From Welwitschia mirabilis (taxonomy: Eukaryota; Gnetophyta; Gnetopsida; Welwitschiales): a stretch of 64,000 bases of DNA. The notes under the pieces are model-generated. The model was not told the DNA's origin. It worked only from the letters and a program-made list of their open reading frames with translations, and made no database searches. This document shows positions 1 through 12,299 of the stretch, in pieces. Positions within the stretch are counted from its first letter, which is position 1, and every line of letters begins with the position of its first letter. The DNA lies in assembly GCA_051453625.1 (NCBI GenBank), contig JBOZIK010000001.1, positions 83,806,631-83,870,630 of the forward strand, written 5' to 3'. Both the position numbers and the translations under genes were made by a program.

Positions 1-190
1 CCCAACTTTAATCACAACCATATCTATTGGACAAAATGCTTTCTCAATTTAAATCACCAAATATTTATTACTTCTAAAGGTTTCTTCACTAATGTATCTA
101 CTAATTTTAAGATAATACATGTAGGCTTAGTTCCACTTTCCAAACCAACTCTTTGATAAATGTATAAAGATATATTGTTAACACTCACTT
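1..190 (-). pseudogene. gypsy aspartic protease fragment
   Basis: Minus-strand translation gives YQRVGLESGTKP followed by ILKLVDTLVKKPLEVI and, after a frame change, PIDMVVIKVG. These match, in order, the 'LGxGxxKPT..LQLADRS...P.G..EDV..KV..F.FP.DFVV' part of the retroviral-type protease found in plant gypsy polyproteins. That is the half after the catalytic DSG loop. The catalytic Asp would lie upstream, around 200-400, where I do not find it in frame. There is an in-frame stop in the middle. In an intact element this domain would cleave the Gag-Pol polyprotein inside the virus-like particle. Confidence 0.65.
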
Positions 191-479
191 CTATATCAAT
201 TTAAGTTTTCTTAAATCTTTTGTTTTCTTTTAATGTAACACTAACACCTGCTATTCTAGAATCCTTAATCTTAGAATTTTTGCAAAACTAAGTTGGTAAT
301 AAATTTTGCTAGAAATATTTTTACTATGTATAGTTTATTTTCTTCCTCCTAATTAGGTCTCTTCACAACTTAGATTATTTAGGATTTTTTTTAAGGAATT
401 TCCAAAAGGATAAATTTGTGCTCACATCTTATATTAAGGATTTTATATTTATCATCAAAGGTAGGATTAGTATTTAATC

Positions 480-2060
480 TATCTAATCAAGGGGTTGAAG
501 GTTTCTCTCCTTTATCTTGAGAAGAATATTTTTTATTAATTAAAGGAGAAGAGAAATTACAATTTTCTAAGATTGTAATATCCTCTTCTTCTACATCATC
601 TCTTTTATCATTTTTGAAAGCTGAAGCCTCATAGGTTGAAGGTGTTATTTCATTTTCACTTCGTGTTACAACCTTATAATAGTTTCTTACTTTGTTAGGA
701 TTAGACAAAAGGTTGTGTTGTAAGTAATCCTTGTGATCTTGGATTTGCAAGCATAGTTTGTTAAAAAACATTTACTAGATTTTTAATGTTTGAATCTATC
801 TTCTCTTAAGATTTTCTTAGTTTAATAATTGAATTTCTAAGTGGATCATTTTCATTTTGATAATTTGATGTGCTTGCTTGATAATTTGAGATACTTAGTT
901 GGAAGTTTGAGTTATTTAATTGAAATTTTACATTCTTAAATCTATTTCTAAATGGCTTGGAAATTTGGATGATTGGCTTAAAAGTTTTTAAGGTTATTCT
1001 CAAAAGATTAAAAGTTAGGTAGTTCATTCTTTCTAGGTTGAAATTGGTTTTGATCTTAGTTTTAATTCTTATAATTTGAAGAGCTTTTATTGAAAGAACC
1101 TACTTCTTTATAAAATTTCTCTTTGTAAGTTGGTAACAAAGTAGATTCTTTGATTACATGATAGTTATGTTCACACAAATCACAAGTTGAAATCACATTA
1201 TTTTCAGTTTCCACTTTCTCATCTAAAATCATTTGACTGTATTTTTCTAATGTTGTTATAAAATTCCTAATTACATTTGTTGGTTTTTTTTTCCTATTTT
1301 CACTTTGTCCTTTTCTTATTTAACTTCTTAAAGATCTTTTATGGTTTGGCCTATAAAATGATTTTTTTCAAGATGCTATTTTAAACCATGTTTGACTTAC
1401 TTATACTAATTATTCTAATAACACCCATGCATTTTCTACTATTAGATTCACTAAATTTCTATCACATAAAAATATACAACTTCTTTAGTTTGTCTATTTA
1501 AGCCACTATAAAAATAATATATTAATTCTTCTTGAGTAAACACATTAATGGGATTATAGTAAATTCTAATAAAAAATCATTTATAATTAGTCACATAATA
1601 TTTATTAAGTTGTTATTAGAAATTTATTACCTCTTTCTTTCTTTTTCTCATTATTATTTCACTCATAAATCTTTTTATAAATGCTTCTTGAACTTAGTTC
1701 CATGTTTTTAAGTATTTATGTGAAATAGTTCTTAACCATAGTTTTTCTTTTTCTTTTAATGTAATGGGAAAGATAATTATGTAAGTATGATCACTAACTT
1801 ATTTCTTACCATTTTCTAAAGTAAGCACTAATCGTTCGATGTTGGCTATATGTTGAAAGGGATCTTCATTATTTTCTCAATTAAAAATAGGATATGCATT
1901 TAAATTTCTTAACTCAACATCATAACTAGGAGGTAGGTCAAAAGAATTTTAAATTTTACACTTCTTATTTACAATTAGTTCTTTAAGAGTGACATTAGCA
2001 TTTGGGTTTATGGGGATAATGGAGATTTCTATTATGATAGGAGGATTTGGAGAAGACACT
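480..2060 (-). pseudogene. gypsy gag (capsid/nucleocapsid) relic
   Basis: Around 2060-1910 the minus strand reads PINPNANVTLKELI and then DLPPSYDVELRNLNAYPIFN. Next come the diagnostic retrotransposon-gag segments HIANIERLVLTLENG (about 1850-1805), an LFP-like IIFPITL with a WL motif, and TQEELIYYFYSGLNRQT (about 1555-1505), which corresponds to the 'LIQFFYQGLNPQT' block of plant gypsy gag. Near 1200 a remnant CDLC..H motif looks like the zinc knuckle. Positions 771-487 are still open for 94 codons and contain SNPNKVRNYYKVVTRS, the linker that precedes the protease in Athila/Tat elements. There are several stops and at least two frameshifts. Gag would form the virus-like particle; here it is dead. 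Confidence 0.75.
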
Positions 2061-2741
2061 TATTTCTATGTTTGCATAGAATGCAATATTGCAATAAAAC
2101 TATTTTCTTCTAAATTTTCTTTTGAAAATTTTTCTTTGAAAAAATTAGATTCAAAAATAATAATTATAGAAAAGCTTCTTGCTTAATTCTTAATATGGTT
2201 TGCATACAGAGGGTATGCATACCTAGGTTTAGTTTGTAGTTGATCAAACCTTATCTAATGTTTTTTTTTGATTAGTAGCTACTCTCTTTAATACTTCATC
2301 TTTTTACTAAATTTTATCATATCCCAACATGCTTAGTTCTATTTTTATAAATGTCATCTTAGTTATTGTCCAGATAATGTACCTAGATGACAAAAGATAC
2401 CAAAAACCCAAAAAGAAAAAACACAAAAAACGACATATGCAAAATAACATAGAATAAAAATTAATAGTCATCTTTTGAGTTATTTAGATGATAGAGGGGA
2501 TGATGGGGAAAACCCTAGTTCTTATGAAAGCTAAAAACCCTAATTTTATAAGCCATGATCACTGTGCATCATTTGTATGATAAGGAAATGATAAGGTATT
2601 ATTTACAGAATGTAAATTAAAAAATGCAAAAGAAAAACCTGTAATTCTACTCTAAAGATACAACATTACCATAGATAAATACCTAAAACAAAAGCCAAAC
2701 TACTTATTATAGTAACGATTGTACTCAAACTCCAAGTATCC

Positions 2742-2760
2742 TTCCCTGGCAATGGCATTA
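2742..2760 (-). other. Primer-binding site, tRNA-Asp type
   Basis: On the minus strand this reads TAATGCCATTGCCAGGGAA. Athila/Tat elements use TGGCGCCGTTGCCGGGGA, which is complementary to the 3' end of tRNA-Asp. The first 18 positions differ at five sites, and all five are G to A or C to T transitions. The site lies directly beside an LTR-type TG end (2764) and upstream of gag, which is the expected place. It would prime minus-strand cDNA synthesis. Confidence 0.7.
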
Positions 2761-2763
2761 AGA

Positions 2764-3900
2764 TGTTGTATTACATATTTATGCAATCTTTACATTCTTA
2801 TTAAATTCTTTTAATCATAAATATATATTGTAAAACACATACACTAGTATAGACAAGAGTGACTCAAATGTTGTAATCTGTCAAAAGCATAGGCAAGAAT
2901 AAAAATAATTGATTTCAAATAAAATATCTATATATTTTTTTAAGTAAAACAAAATAATAATGTAAAGTAAATAATGCAAATAAACATACTATGCAAATGA
3001 GATGTAATACTAATCTAAATACAACATCTATTCGATTACAAAATTCACATGCCATAGAGATTGATCCTGTATAATCTAGATCATAGATCAATCAAAGAAA
3101 GACATCATTAAATAAAAATCAACCTAACTATTAGGGGCTTAAATAGAATATGAAAACAATGCAAGTTAATTTAGAAAATAAAATGCAATACACCTAAACT
3201 ACCAGTATGAACCTTAACAAAGGTTGCCCTTATGATCTATATTAGAAATGAAGCTTTCATATAATCATAAGTAATACAAACCATAAGGAAGATGCACATA
3301 ATAAAGATATGAAAATATAAATAGAGTTTTAATTATATTTAAATTAACATATATGTTAGAAAGTAGTAGCATCTCAATGAAGGATATATATAGTCCAACA
3401 CTAAGAAAGACATCTCTTTGCAACAATAAAGGATGAATATCCTACCCTTCGATCTCTTATAACAAGAATTTTTAGTGCCAAACAAGATAAAGTCAGAGTC
3501 AAGGATAAATGAGGTATTTATTATAAACAAGACTCTAAAAAGAAAAAACACTAATAGATGTGGTAAAACCCTAATGACCATGCAAGAAGGCACATAACAC
3601 ATGGTAAACGTTTAGTGAAGTTAGGTGAATAGTTATATTTATGTATCATCTTGTAGTCATCTAGACATTACAGGAGATAATGCCACATTAGATAGAATTC
3701 ATATTAGCCACCAATTAGGTCTAGTAAGTGTCCTAGTTAGCACCACTTATTTTGTAGTCTATACTGTTGTATAGATGATAAGGTGGATAAGGGGCTTCAC
3801 AAATATGTTTCTTGTGTCATATCAACCTCTTTAATTATAGAATTTCTACTTTAAATAGGAAACATTGTAATTTGCTTTAAATGCTGTCAAATGTAATAAA
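2764..3900 (-). repeat. Probable 5' LTR of the gypsy element (right end unresolved)
   Basis: The inner end is placed by the primer site: minus-strand sequence ends ...TACAACA, then TCT, then the PBS. No second copy of this LTR is inside the window, so its outer edge cannot be fixed by comparison; 3900 is only a guess from the length usual for Athila/Tat LTRs. The only longer open frame here (3602-3339, minus, 87 codons) has no recognisable domain and is probably chance. Confidence 0.4.
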
Positions 3901-4067
3901 GATTAGATTTTTTTATGATATTTTCCTTATCTCTCCATTATCATCAAAATTTAGTGTAAACCTATCTAATGTCTTGAAAAACTACTGAAAATACCCTATC
4001 AAATACATACAATTTATTAGTGCAATACCTATTCTTCTAAGAATGATAGAAAAGAAATGTAACATAG

Positions 4068-4206
4068 TTGACTTCTTAATGAAAAATTAGCTCTTTATTC
4101 TTGGAGGAATTTATGTCTTTAATTGCATATAACATTCATATAATTGACCTCTTAGTGAAAAATGAGTTCTTTATTCTTAGAAGAATTTATGTCTTTAATT
4201 GTATAT
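4068..4206. repeat. 76-bp tandem duplication, diverged
   Basis: Two 63-bp blocks beginning TTGACYTCTTARTGAAAAAT and ending in GYATAT start at 4068 and 4144, a period of 76 bp. The differences are almost all C/T or G/A, so this is an old local duplication. Confidence 0.8.
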
Positions 4207-6379
4207 ACCATTAAGTAATGAGTAAGACCTCTAACATTTCAAGGCGTGAATCTAATCATGTATTATAACTAGAAAAATTGTAGTATTTATTTTTTCCATT
4301 TATTTTGGATAATAGTTAACTATGGATTTGCTAAAATCAAATTTTTCTTCATGTTGTTAAAGCATGTGAAAGATATTTATATCTTTGATGTTGAAAATGA
4401 ATCAGTACTTTCTAATCACTCAAATGTATATAAAGATTAAGTTATTTGATTATATCATTTTTGCTTATTGGGATTTTCATTCATTATGATTTTCTACCTG
4501 ACCCTAGTATGTTTCCTAATGTTTGTTAACTTTATTATTACTTTGTTTTGAATTTTTCCCTTAAGAATACAAAAACTTCACCAAAACTAGAATTTCATAC
4601 TATCTAGATTTTGTTTTACAAGGAAAAGTTTCTTATAACCTAGATTTACATGTTAATGTATTCTTTAAATTCTATCATCTTTTATTTGTTCTTAATCAAA
4701 CTAATTCCTTCTTTATTGATCACATGGTCTAGTTTTTTTCTAAGTCCTTAATGACTATAACTTAATTAATTAATTTAGCTTGAAGCTCTAGGTATTAATA
4801 CCTTAAGTATGATTATTTATAATAGTAAAGTACTAATATGAAATGATTAAGTATGTACTTTTTACATGAAAAAGTTTTACAAAATTTTATTTCTATGTTT
4901 CCTCCAAGAATTTTCCTAAATTAGTTTCTATAGGAAAATTTCTTATGGATATGAACTTATATTGTGTTAATCATACCTTCCCTAATAGTTATACGTAGTT
5001 GTCAATATAGTAATTCATTTAGATGTGGATGTGTAAGAATTTCACATAAATAAACATGATATCTCTACACTAAGCATCAACATAAAAATATTTATACCAT
5101 ATGAGAAAAGTTTTATTTATGCTTCAGATGTATACATGAAGAACTAGATCACTTTATTTTGTATGGTAAAATTAAAAATAAAAAAGACCTTTTTCATATA
5201 CTAGAGTAACTACAAAAACACATCTTTTATTTTCTTCTTTAACAAAATGTAATTTACTTTTTTCTTTAACAAAATGTAATGTTAAATTTTTAATAAAGTA
5301 ATCAAATATTATATGTAGGAGAAAACTATTCATAATTTCATGAACTTGTTTTTAAGAAAAGGATAATTTGCTTATTCATCCTTCATATTGTCTTCTTGTA
5401 GCATTTCAACTAAGGTTTCCAAATTCTTAAATAGTAAAACTAGAACTCTATTCTCTTTGAGAAGCCATACTTTTTATTTGGCTAAGAGGCCATCCTCTGC
5501 CACTGTATGTTTAGGATGTTGTTATCAGTCTACTTCTTGCAATTGTTCCTTGTTTGGATGTGTAGTGAAATTTCCTATGATTCTTGTCATTTTCAATATT
5601 CTTATTCCCTAGTAGTGGATCATCTACAAAAATAAGATAAAAATGCCCTAAATTTTAACTTAATTAATTAATGATATTCTATTGAAATTTAATGCTAGCA
5701 ATTTTTTCTTGAATTGTTCATCATTCTGAAATGCTTCTCATTATAAAACACTCCTAATTTTGAAATGCTCCTAATTCTAAAAAGATTTTTGGTTTTTAAC
5801 AGAGTAAATTAAATATTAATTTCTGTCATTAGTGTATCTATTTATACTATTTCTCAATAAGTTTTCTCAACACTTGATTTCAAGATTGTATTTCATAAAT
5901 TCTCTCATCAAATATTTTAGAAAAGATAAGATGGAGGGGTAGTATTATGTTAAGAATCTAGTTCACATATTGAACCATTTATCTCTTTTTGTCCACCATT
6001 CTTTTAACTTAACAACTTCTTGCTGCTCTATCATTTGTCTATTTCTTTTTCACTGGTGTTTACCAATCAATGCCCTCGGTCTTAGTCACTTTTCAAATTG
6101 ACTATAGTGCTTCTTATCTACATAGTGCTCTTCCTCTCATAGTGTCATCCTCTCTTACGGTTCTCTTCCTCTTTTTGGTATTTGGTTTTCTTTTTATTTT
6201 CTTTAGTCGCATTTTCTGATGAAACGTGCTCTCATCCATTGTGATCTTCTTAAATGACATCTGGTTTTTATGTGTTACTTAGATAAGATTAATTTCATTT
6301 TAAGATTGTAGCATCATTTAGCTACTTGATAAATGTCTTCTAATATATTAACTCATTTTGCAATCAATCTATTTTTAGC

Positions 6380-6460
6380 TCCTTACTCCTTATCATACTA
6401 GTTAAGTCACAAAACTATTTGAAGTGGGTCATAGGTTTGATTCCTAGTGAAAGCCTAAGC
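6380..6460 (+). other. tRNA-derived (SINE-like) sequence, tentative
   Basis: GGTTTGATTCC at 6434-6444 matches the RNA polymerase III B box (GGTTCGANTCC) with one C to T change. About 33 bp upstream, CTAGTTAAGTCAC at 6398-6410 resembles a decayed A box. The spacing fits a tRNA-derived promoter, but no cloverleaf folds by eye and no second copy or target duplication was found. Confidence 0.25.
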
Positions 6461-7716
6461 TCATACCTTCTCACTTGAATTAGGAAATGCTTACTTAATT
6501 ATTTGCTATTGCCCTTAAGTATTAAGACTTGTACATCAAATTAATTTTCTAACTAAGATATAAATAAATACCATGGCAATATTACAAGCTTAGAAATATA
6601 TATAATTAAATTAAGCATAAACTCTAATACTTTTAGTACAAAATCCATGAATATTTAGTTAATATAAATCTTTAATTTTGAAGTTCTCCTATCAATGTTA
6701 GAATATTATTGTAAAATATACTTCTAGGTTTTTTAAAAGTTAGGTTTAAATTAAGTTTTCTTTAAATTAAGATTATTAGAGATTTAATGTAATAAAGGCA
6801 TTTATTCTAAATTTTCTTTTACTTCTATTAAGATTTAAATACCTTTGTATTAGACTTTTTAAAATTAGGTTTCTATTTTAAAAATTAGTTTTTTATTTTT
6901 AATTCATTGTTTTAAAAATTAAGTTATTTATAAAGTAATTTATTAAGGAAATTAATTTTTTTAAATTAATAATATTTCTTAACAACTGTTTCTAAATTAG
7001 ATTTCTATAAAAATGATTTTTTAAAATTATGTCCTTTCTTTTTACATATAAATTTTTTAACTTAAGTTTTGAAAAGGTTATTAAACTTTAGTTAATTCTT
7101 ATGATTACCTTCATTTTCTAAATGTATTTTTTACATTCCTTTTCATTTATCTAGAATGGATTATAAGATTGAATACCAATACCAATAGGTCCTAAATCAT
7201 GAAAGGCAAAGAAGATGTTGTGAGAGGCAAATACTTCGTAGAAATATTGAAAACTCAACAAACTTTTTAAAAATATGTAATGATATTAGTAATAATAATA
7301 ATCTAGAAGGTATGAGTTATTTTTATTTATAGCTTAACTATTTTATGAAGATTAGGTTTATCAGAAAATTACTTTTTCTTATATGTTTATAAATAACATG
7401 AATAATGTAATTCTTCAACAAAATATTACAACATCTATTATTATATTACAACATTTGATTAACCATACAGTGAAAGAATTAAATCAACAAATTGGAGACA
7501 TGTCCATAGAAATAACCCTCTTAGTACCAATCAATGAATACACAAAGTAATTTATCATTAATTCCCAGACAAAAGTATCTAAAGATATGAAAAGATATTA
7601 TGAGAGAGGATGGTTATCATAATCAACAATTATGCTTATGAAAAGAATTAAAAAAAGGCAATGTATCTTATCCTCTACAAGAAATATTAACCAAATAACA
7701 TAATAGCGTATATATC

Positions 7717-8165
7717 GTGGCTTACATAAGTCTAGTGATGGTATATCTAAAGGAATTAATACATCTTGAGAGAAATATAAGTCTTTACATAATTAATACA
7801 TGCACAGTTTGTAATGAGATGTATCAGTCTATAGATTTAGTACAAGATAGACTTAGCCCTACCTACAAACAGTGTCAATATGAGAAAAGGGAAGGGATCA
7901 TAATTGATGATGAAGAAATTATACAATTCTCTATTTAAAACAACATGAATCCAGAACCTCAACCATTTATGTTATGCCATATTACATAGGTTGAAGATAT
8001 GATTATTTCAAGGTTAAATCTAGTACTTCAAGCTACACATGCAAGTGGTGGTCAACTAGTATATTAATGACATACAATAAACTTTCCACAAGATGTGTTA
8101 CATATTACAAGGGTTTTGCCCTTTAAGATTACACAACACCAAGTCTTATTCTAAAGAGAAGGAAT
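7717..8165 (+). pseudogene. Helitron N-terminal domain (Helitron_like_N) relic
   Basis: Positions 7717-7938 are open for 73 codons and include NTCTVCNEMYQSIDL and TYKQCQYEK, a cysteine-containing block common upstream of Helitron Rep. After one stop the frame continues with NNMNPEPQPFMLCHIT, VEDMIISRLNLVLQATHASGGQ and HTINFPQDVLHITRVLP. In intact plant Helitrons this stretch reads '..NNMxPG..P..L..LT.VEEMLIAR..P...V....GGQ..Y.GH.INFPQDV......LP'. The agreement over about 80 residues in the right order makes the assignment firm. Confidence 0.8.
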
Positions 8166-9279
8166 CAAATTGGCATAAAATATAATTTTATTATAAGCAA
8201 GAGATGAGTTTATCATGTTTTATTATTTAATAAGAAAAATTATTCTTTCTACTAAGATGTTGAGATATACATGCATATTTTAGATGACATCAAAAATGAT
8301 GAAGATGTTAATGTATTTCATATACTTCGAGACATTACTCTTAGTGAAGAGGAAAGGGAAGTAAAGCTACATGTTATTGGTCTAATTCTAGAAATAGAAG
8401 AATACAACATTATTTAGTAGAGATCCTCATTTATCACTCAATGTCCTTGATTTAAAACAAAACTTGATGCTATAAATTATTGGCTATAAAAATTATGCAA
8501 TGATCCCTCCCCAAGTGTGTAATAGCCATTATTAAAAGAGTCACCAATTAATGAATTTAATACTAGAGGTAGGCTCTCAATGTCATTTCCATTATTGTTT
8601 CCTATAGGTAAGTGTAATATTCTTACATAAAGAGTGAAGTGTGTAAAGGTACATGTGTCTGTAAAGCATCGACTAAGATACAAAAATGGAATATTTGATC
8701 ATCATCCAAGATCTCCATAAGTACTTTCTCATTCATTTTATCTTTTATAAATATAATGGATTAAATTTAAACCCCTTTAAAATTTATTTTCCATTATAGA
8801 TATTATACTTTTAACATGATTATGAAACATAGGACACTAAAGTTTACAATAGTATTTTTTTTAAAAGAACATAGTCAATGCTTCGATTATAATAGAGGAA
8901 TTACATGAACAGATGAATAATTATTTGTCAATAGAAATAATAGATAACTTAATGAGTTACAAAAGCTCTCTAAGAGGTATACCTTCTTACTAAAAAAAAG
9001 CAAATGTGAGCTACTAGATATGGTAACCCAGTTTGGAACTCCTACTATATTATTCACTTTAAGTGCTATAGATTTATATTAATTTGATCTACATGATATT
9101 ATACCTAATGAACAATTACAAGATCCATTAGAAGCTAGATGATGGAGATTGTAGAATATCATTGAGAACCCTTACATTATCTCAGTGTACATGTATAATT
9201 GTGATAAAAAATTTAGATAGATAATTCTAATGAAGGAATTTAATGTTCTGGACTACTAGACATGATTTGAGTGATAGCA

Positions 9280-10195
9280 TAGAGGTTCTCCACATGTGCA
9301 TGGGTTTTTAAGGACAAAAGGAGTTTCTAACATAAAACAACTAAACTAGAGTGATGATATAATAGTGGAAAATGCTAAGAGATTTTTTGATTCTATTGCA
9401 CATGCATGGAATGATAGGTTCGATGAGTGTGGTAGACTTAACATTGTAAGTTAAAGTTCTTCCTTTTTTATCAGATTTTTAGTTAATCATAATAATTTTT
9501 TAATAATTTTTACTTCTTTAGGCCCTAAAAAGAAATGTAAAACTTCATCCCTATTAATTATGAAAAAAGGACCTTGATCATATGCAATTAGAGTAATATT
9601 ATACAACTTTATTAAATAACATTCTGAGACATATAGTTTGTAAGCCTAAAGCATGTTTAAGAAAGTGAAATGAATGACACATATGCAGGTATCATAATAA
9701 TACTATTCTTTTAACATAGTAAATATTTTGCAACTATATCTACTAATGGTTATTAATTCATGTAGGTATAATATTCCATGGGATTTGCAGCCTTACAATT
9801 CTAAGTTGTATATAAATGAAAATAATGAGAAGAGGTATGAGCCAAGGAGAAATTATGATAGCCTAAATGTTCATAACAAAATTATTTTATAAACATGGCA
9901 AGCAAATTTATATTTCCAACTTGTCCTCGATAAATATGTTATTATACAGTATATTACGAAGTATGCTTTGAAGTCAGAAAAGAAATCAACATCATATTTT
10001 AACACATTATTGAAGCTATCACAAGATAGAAATCCCAATGAACCTATCATGTTAACTTATAAGAGATTAATGATGGATACTATAGTAGATTGTGATATTG
10101 AATCTATGGAAACATGCCATATGTTACAAGGGCTTTCTTTGGCTGAAAGTAGCAGGCTATTTATACCACTTAATGTATCAAAGCAGGTCTATTAA
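9280..10195 (+). pseudogene. Helitron Rep (HUH endonuclease) relic, first copy
   Basis: RGSPHVHGFLRTKG at 9281-9322 contains the HxH metal-binding motif (His codons 9293-9295 and 9299-9301) in the usual 'RGSPHIHG' context. Further on, WNDRFDECGRLNI, then YINENNEKRYEPRRN, then VLDKYVIIQYITKYALKSEKKS, where Tyr 9950 and Tyr 9962 correspond to the catalytic tyrosine motif. A 75-codon open stretch (9968-10195) covers the segment after the tyrosines, up to CHMLQGLSLAESSRLFIPLNV, the 'HLLLGLPL..SSR.FV.LN' block. Rep nicks and joins DNA at the element ends. Stops interrupt the frame and an AT-rich intron-like or inserted stretch (9450-9760) splits it. Confidence 0.8.
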
Positions 10196-12180
10196 AAAGT
10201 TAGACAAAGACATGATGCAGATGAAGAATGCATGCATACCACCTTGGTAGATCATTATCCAAAAAGACCATTACAAATGAAAGGTATGTCATTATTTAAT
10301 TGTAAAAAATATAATATTTTTAATCCAATAAATACAGGTTATGAGGCCTGACATCCTAGAATGAAACATGCAATTATCAGAGCTATTCTGAGATTTCATG
10401 TGTGATCTAGCAGAGATGATGACAAGTGGATAACTTATTATTGGATCCATCTACTTCTTCATTATTCATTTAGAGATATTAAAAGTTATTTGGAAAACAC
10501 AGATAAAGAATAGAGGCTAAATAAATGTTCATTGCACATATGTATAAGCAGTGTGGTCAATCACATGATGACAATTTTGAACGTGCAATCATTGAGGAAG
10601 ATCAACATGAAGATGTAAAGCCATCACATGTGGAAAATTATGAAAATGATTATCAAATATTAACGAGACATCTAAAAAATGAAGGTTCACTTCAGAGAAG
10701 TAAATATGACATGTTTGGCTTACATGACCTTCACAGATAATGCAATTGATCTGAAAACTATAAAGACAAGGACTATGTGAAATATGGTGTTTCATTTGTT
10801 TAAAGTAATAGGACATCACAAAATTTATTTATTCAAAATAAATTAAATCAACTTATTAAGCTATCTAGCCTTGGTAAAAAACAGAGGAAATGCTTTAACA
10901 TAATCATATTGCATTTGGTGCTATAAGAATTTGAGCAATNNNNNNNNNNNNNNNNNNNNNNNNNNNNNNNNNNNNNNNNNNNNNNNNNNNNNNNNNNNNN
11001 NNNNNNNNNNNNNNNNNNNNNNNNNNNNNNNNNNNNNNNTGATTCTAAGTTTTATATAGATGAAAATAATTAGAATAAGTATGAGCCAAGAAGAATTGAT
11101 AATAGGTTAAATGTTCATAATAGAATGATTTTACAAACATGACAAGAAAATATAGACTTTCAACCTATCCTTGATAAATATGTTGTTATATGATATATTG
11201 CAAAGTATGCTTTGAAGTTAGAAAAGAAATCAAAGTCATATTTTGACATGTTAATGAAGCTATCACGAGATAGAAATCCCAGTGAGCCTATCATATTAAC
11301 ATACAAGAAACTAATAATTGATACTATAGCAGATCATGATATTAGAGCTTTAGAAACATGCCACATGTCATAGGGGCTTTCTTTGGTTGAAAGTAGCAAG
11401 GTGGTTATACCACTTAATGTACTAAGCAAGTCTATAAAAAAGTTCCATAAAGCAATGTTGCAAATGAAGAACATGTGTATACCACCTTGGTAGATCACTA
11501 TCCAAAAAGACCATTACAAATGGAAGGCATGTCATTCTTTAATTGTGTAAAACATTTTATATTCAATTCAAGAAAGACAAGTGATTATGCTTAACATTCT
11601 AAAAAGGAACATGTAATTGTGAGAGCTATTCCAAGATTTCATATGCATTTAATAGAGATGATGATAAATGGATAGCTTATTATTGGTATTAACTACCTTT
11701 TTATTAATTTAGAGATATTAAATATTATTTAAGAAACATAGATAAAGAAATAGAGGCTAAATGGATGTATGTTACACATATGTATAAGCAATGTAGTCAA
11801 TCACATGATGACAATTTTAAATGTGCAATCATCGAGGAAGATCAACATGAAGATGTGGAGGCATCATATGTGAAACATTATGAAAATGATTATCAAGTAT
11901 TAATGAGATACCTACTAAATAAAAGTGTACTTTAGAGAAGTAAACATGACATGCTTGACTTATGTAACCTTGACAGATAATGCAATTGGTCTATAAACTA
12001 TAAAGGCAATGAATATGTGAAATATGTTGTTTCATTTGTTCAAAGTAATAGAAATCATGAAATTTATTGGTTTAAGATGAATCAAGACAATGTATTTGGC
12101 TATCTAGCCTTGGATTAAAACAAAGAAAATACTTCAACATACTCATGTCACATTCAATGCTACAAGAATTAGAGCAAGAA
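9797..12180 (+). repeat. 1.15-kb direct duplication inside the Helitron
   Basis: The sequence from 9797 to the N gap at 10940 is repeated from 11040 to about 12180, at roughly 85% identity by eye. Both copies contain the tyrosine motif region, the SSR block, the DHYPKRPLQM motif and the linker. The first copy stops at the gap at the point equivalent to about 12175, and the second copy begins at the gap at the point equivalent to about 9798. It is therefore either an old tandem duplication whose junction is unsequenced, or two related Helitron contigs joined across the gap. Confidence 0.8.
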
Positions 12181-12299
12181 GATATCTAACATCTACACAT
12201 GATAATATAAAAAACAATAAGATTAGGAATATATTTTCTAGTTTATGCTATTAGAAATGAATTTAAGATGATATGCATAGATAACACAAGTCTTATTGT

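Larger units (their letters stand above)
1..2760 (-). mobile_element. Ty3/gypsy (Athila/Tat-like) retrotransposon, 5' part, decayed
   Basis: Reading the minus strand leftwards from the primer site at 2760, there is an untranslated leader, a gag region (about 2060-480) and the start of an aspartic protease (about 190-1), and the element then leaves the window. The order LTR, PBS, gag, protease is that of an LTR retrotransposon. The gag style, a VVTRS motif matching the 'TRSGK' segment before the protease in Athila/Tat polyproteins, and a tRNA-Asp-type primer site all point to the Ty3/gypsy OTA (Athila/Tat) group. All reading frames carry stops, so it cannot be autonomous. The pol part lies outside the window on the left. 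Confidence 0.8.
3901..7139. other. AT-rich interval without recognisable genes
   Basis: Very AT-rich DNA with no protein domain I can recognise on either strand. It holds one short tandem duplication (4068-4206) and one tRNA-like B-box sequence (about 6434). A 74-codon plus-strand frame at 5388-5612 has no motif. From about 6540 to 7130 it is dominated by simple runs of TTTAAATTAAG-like sequence. It is probably old repeat debris. Confidence 0.5.

Noticed and set aside
2513-2555. AAACCCTA-like motifs as interstitial telomere repeats
   Set aside because: Only isolated single copies, not tandem; common in retrotransposon leaders.
5388-5612. 74-codon plus-strand frame rich in Cys and Ser
   Set aside because: No spacing of Cys that fits a known small protein, no signal peptide at the start, and no supporting context.
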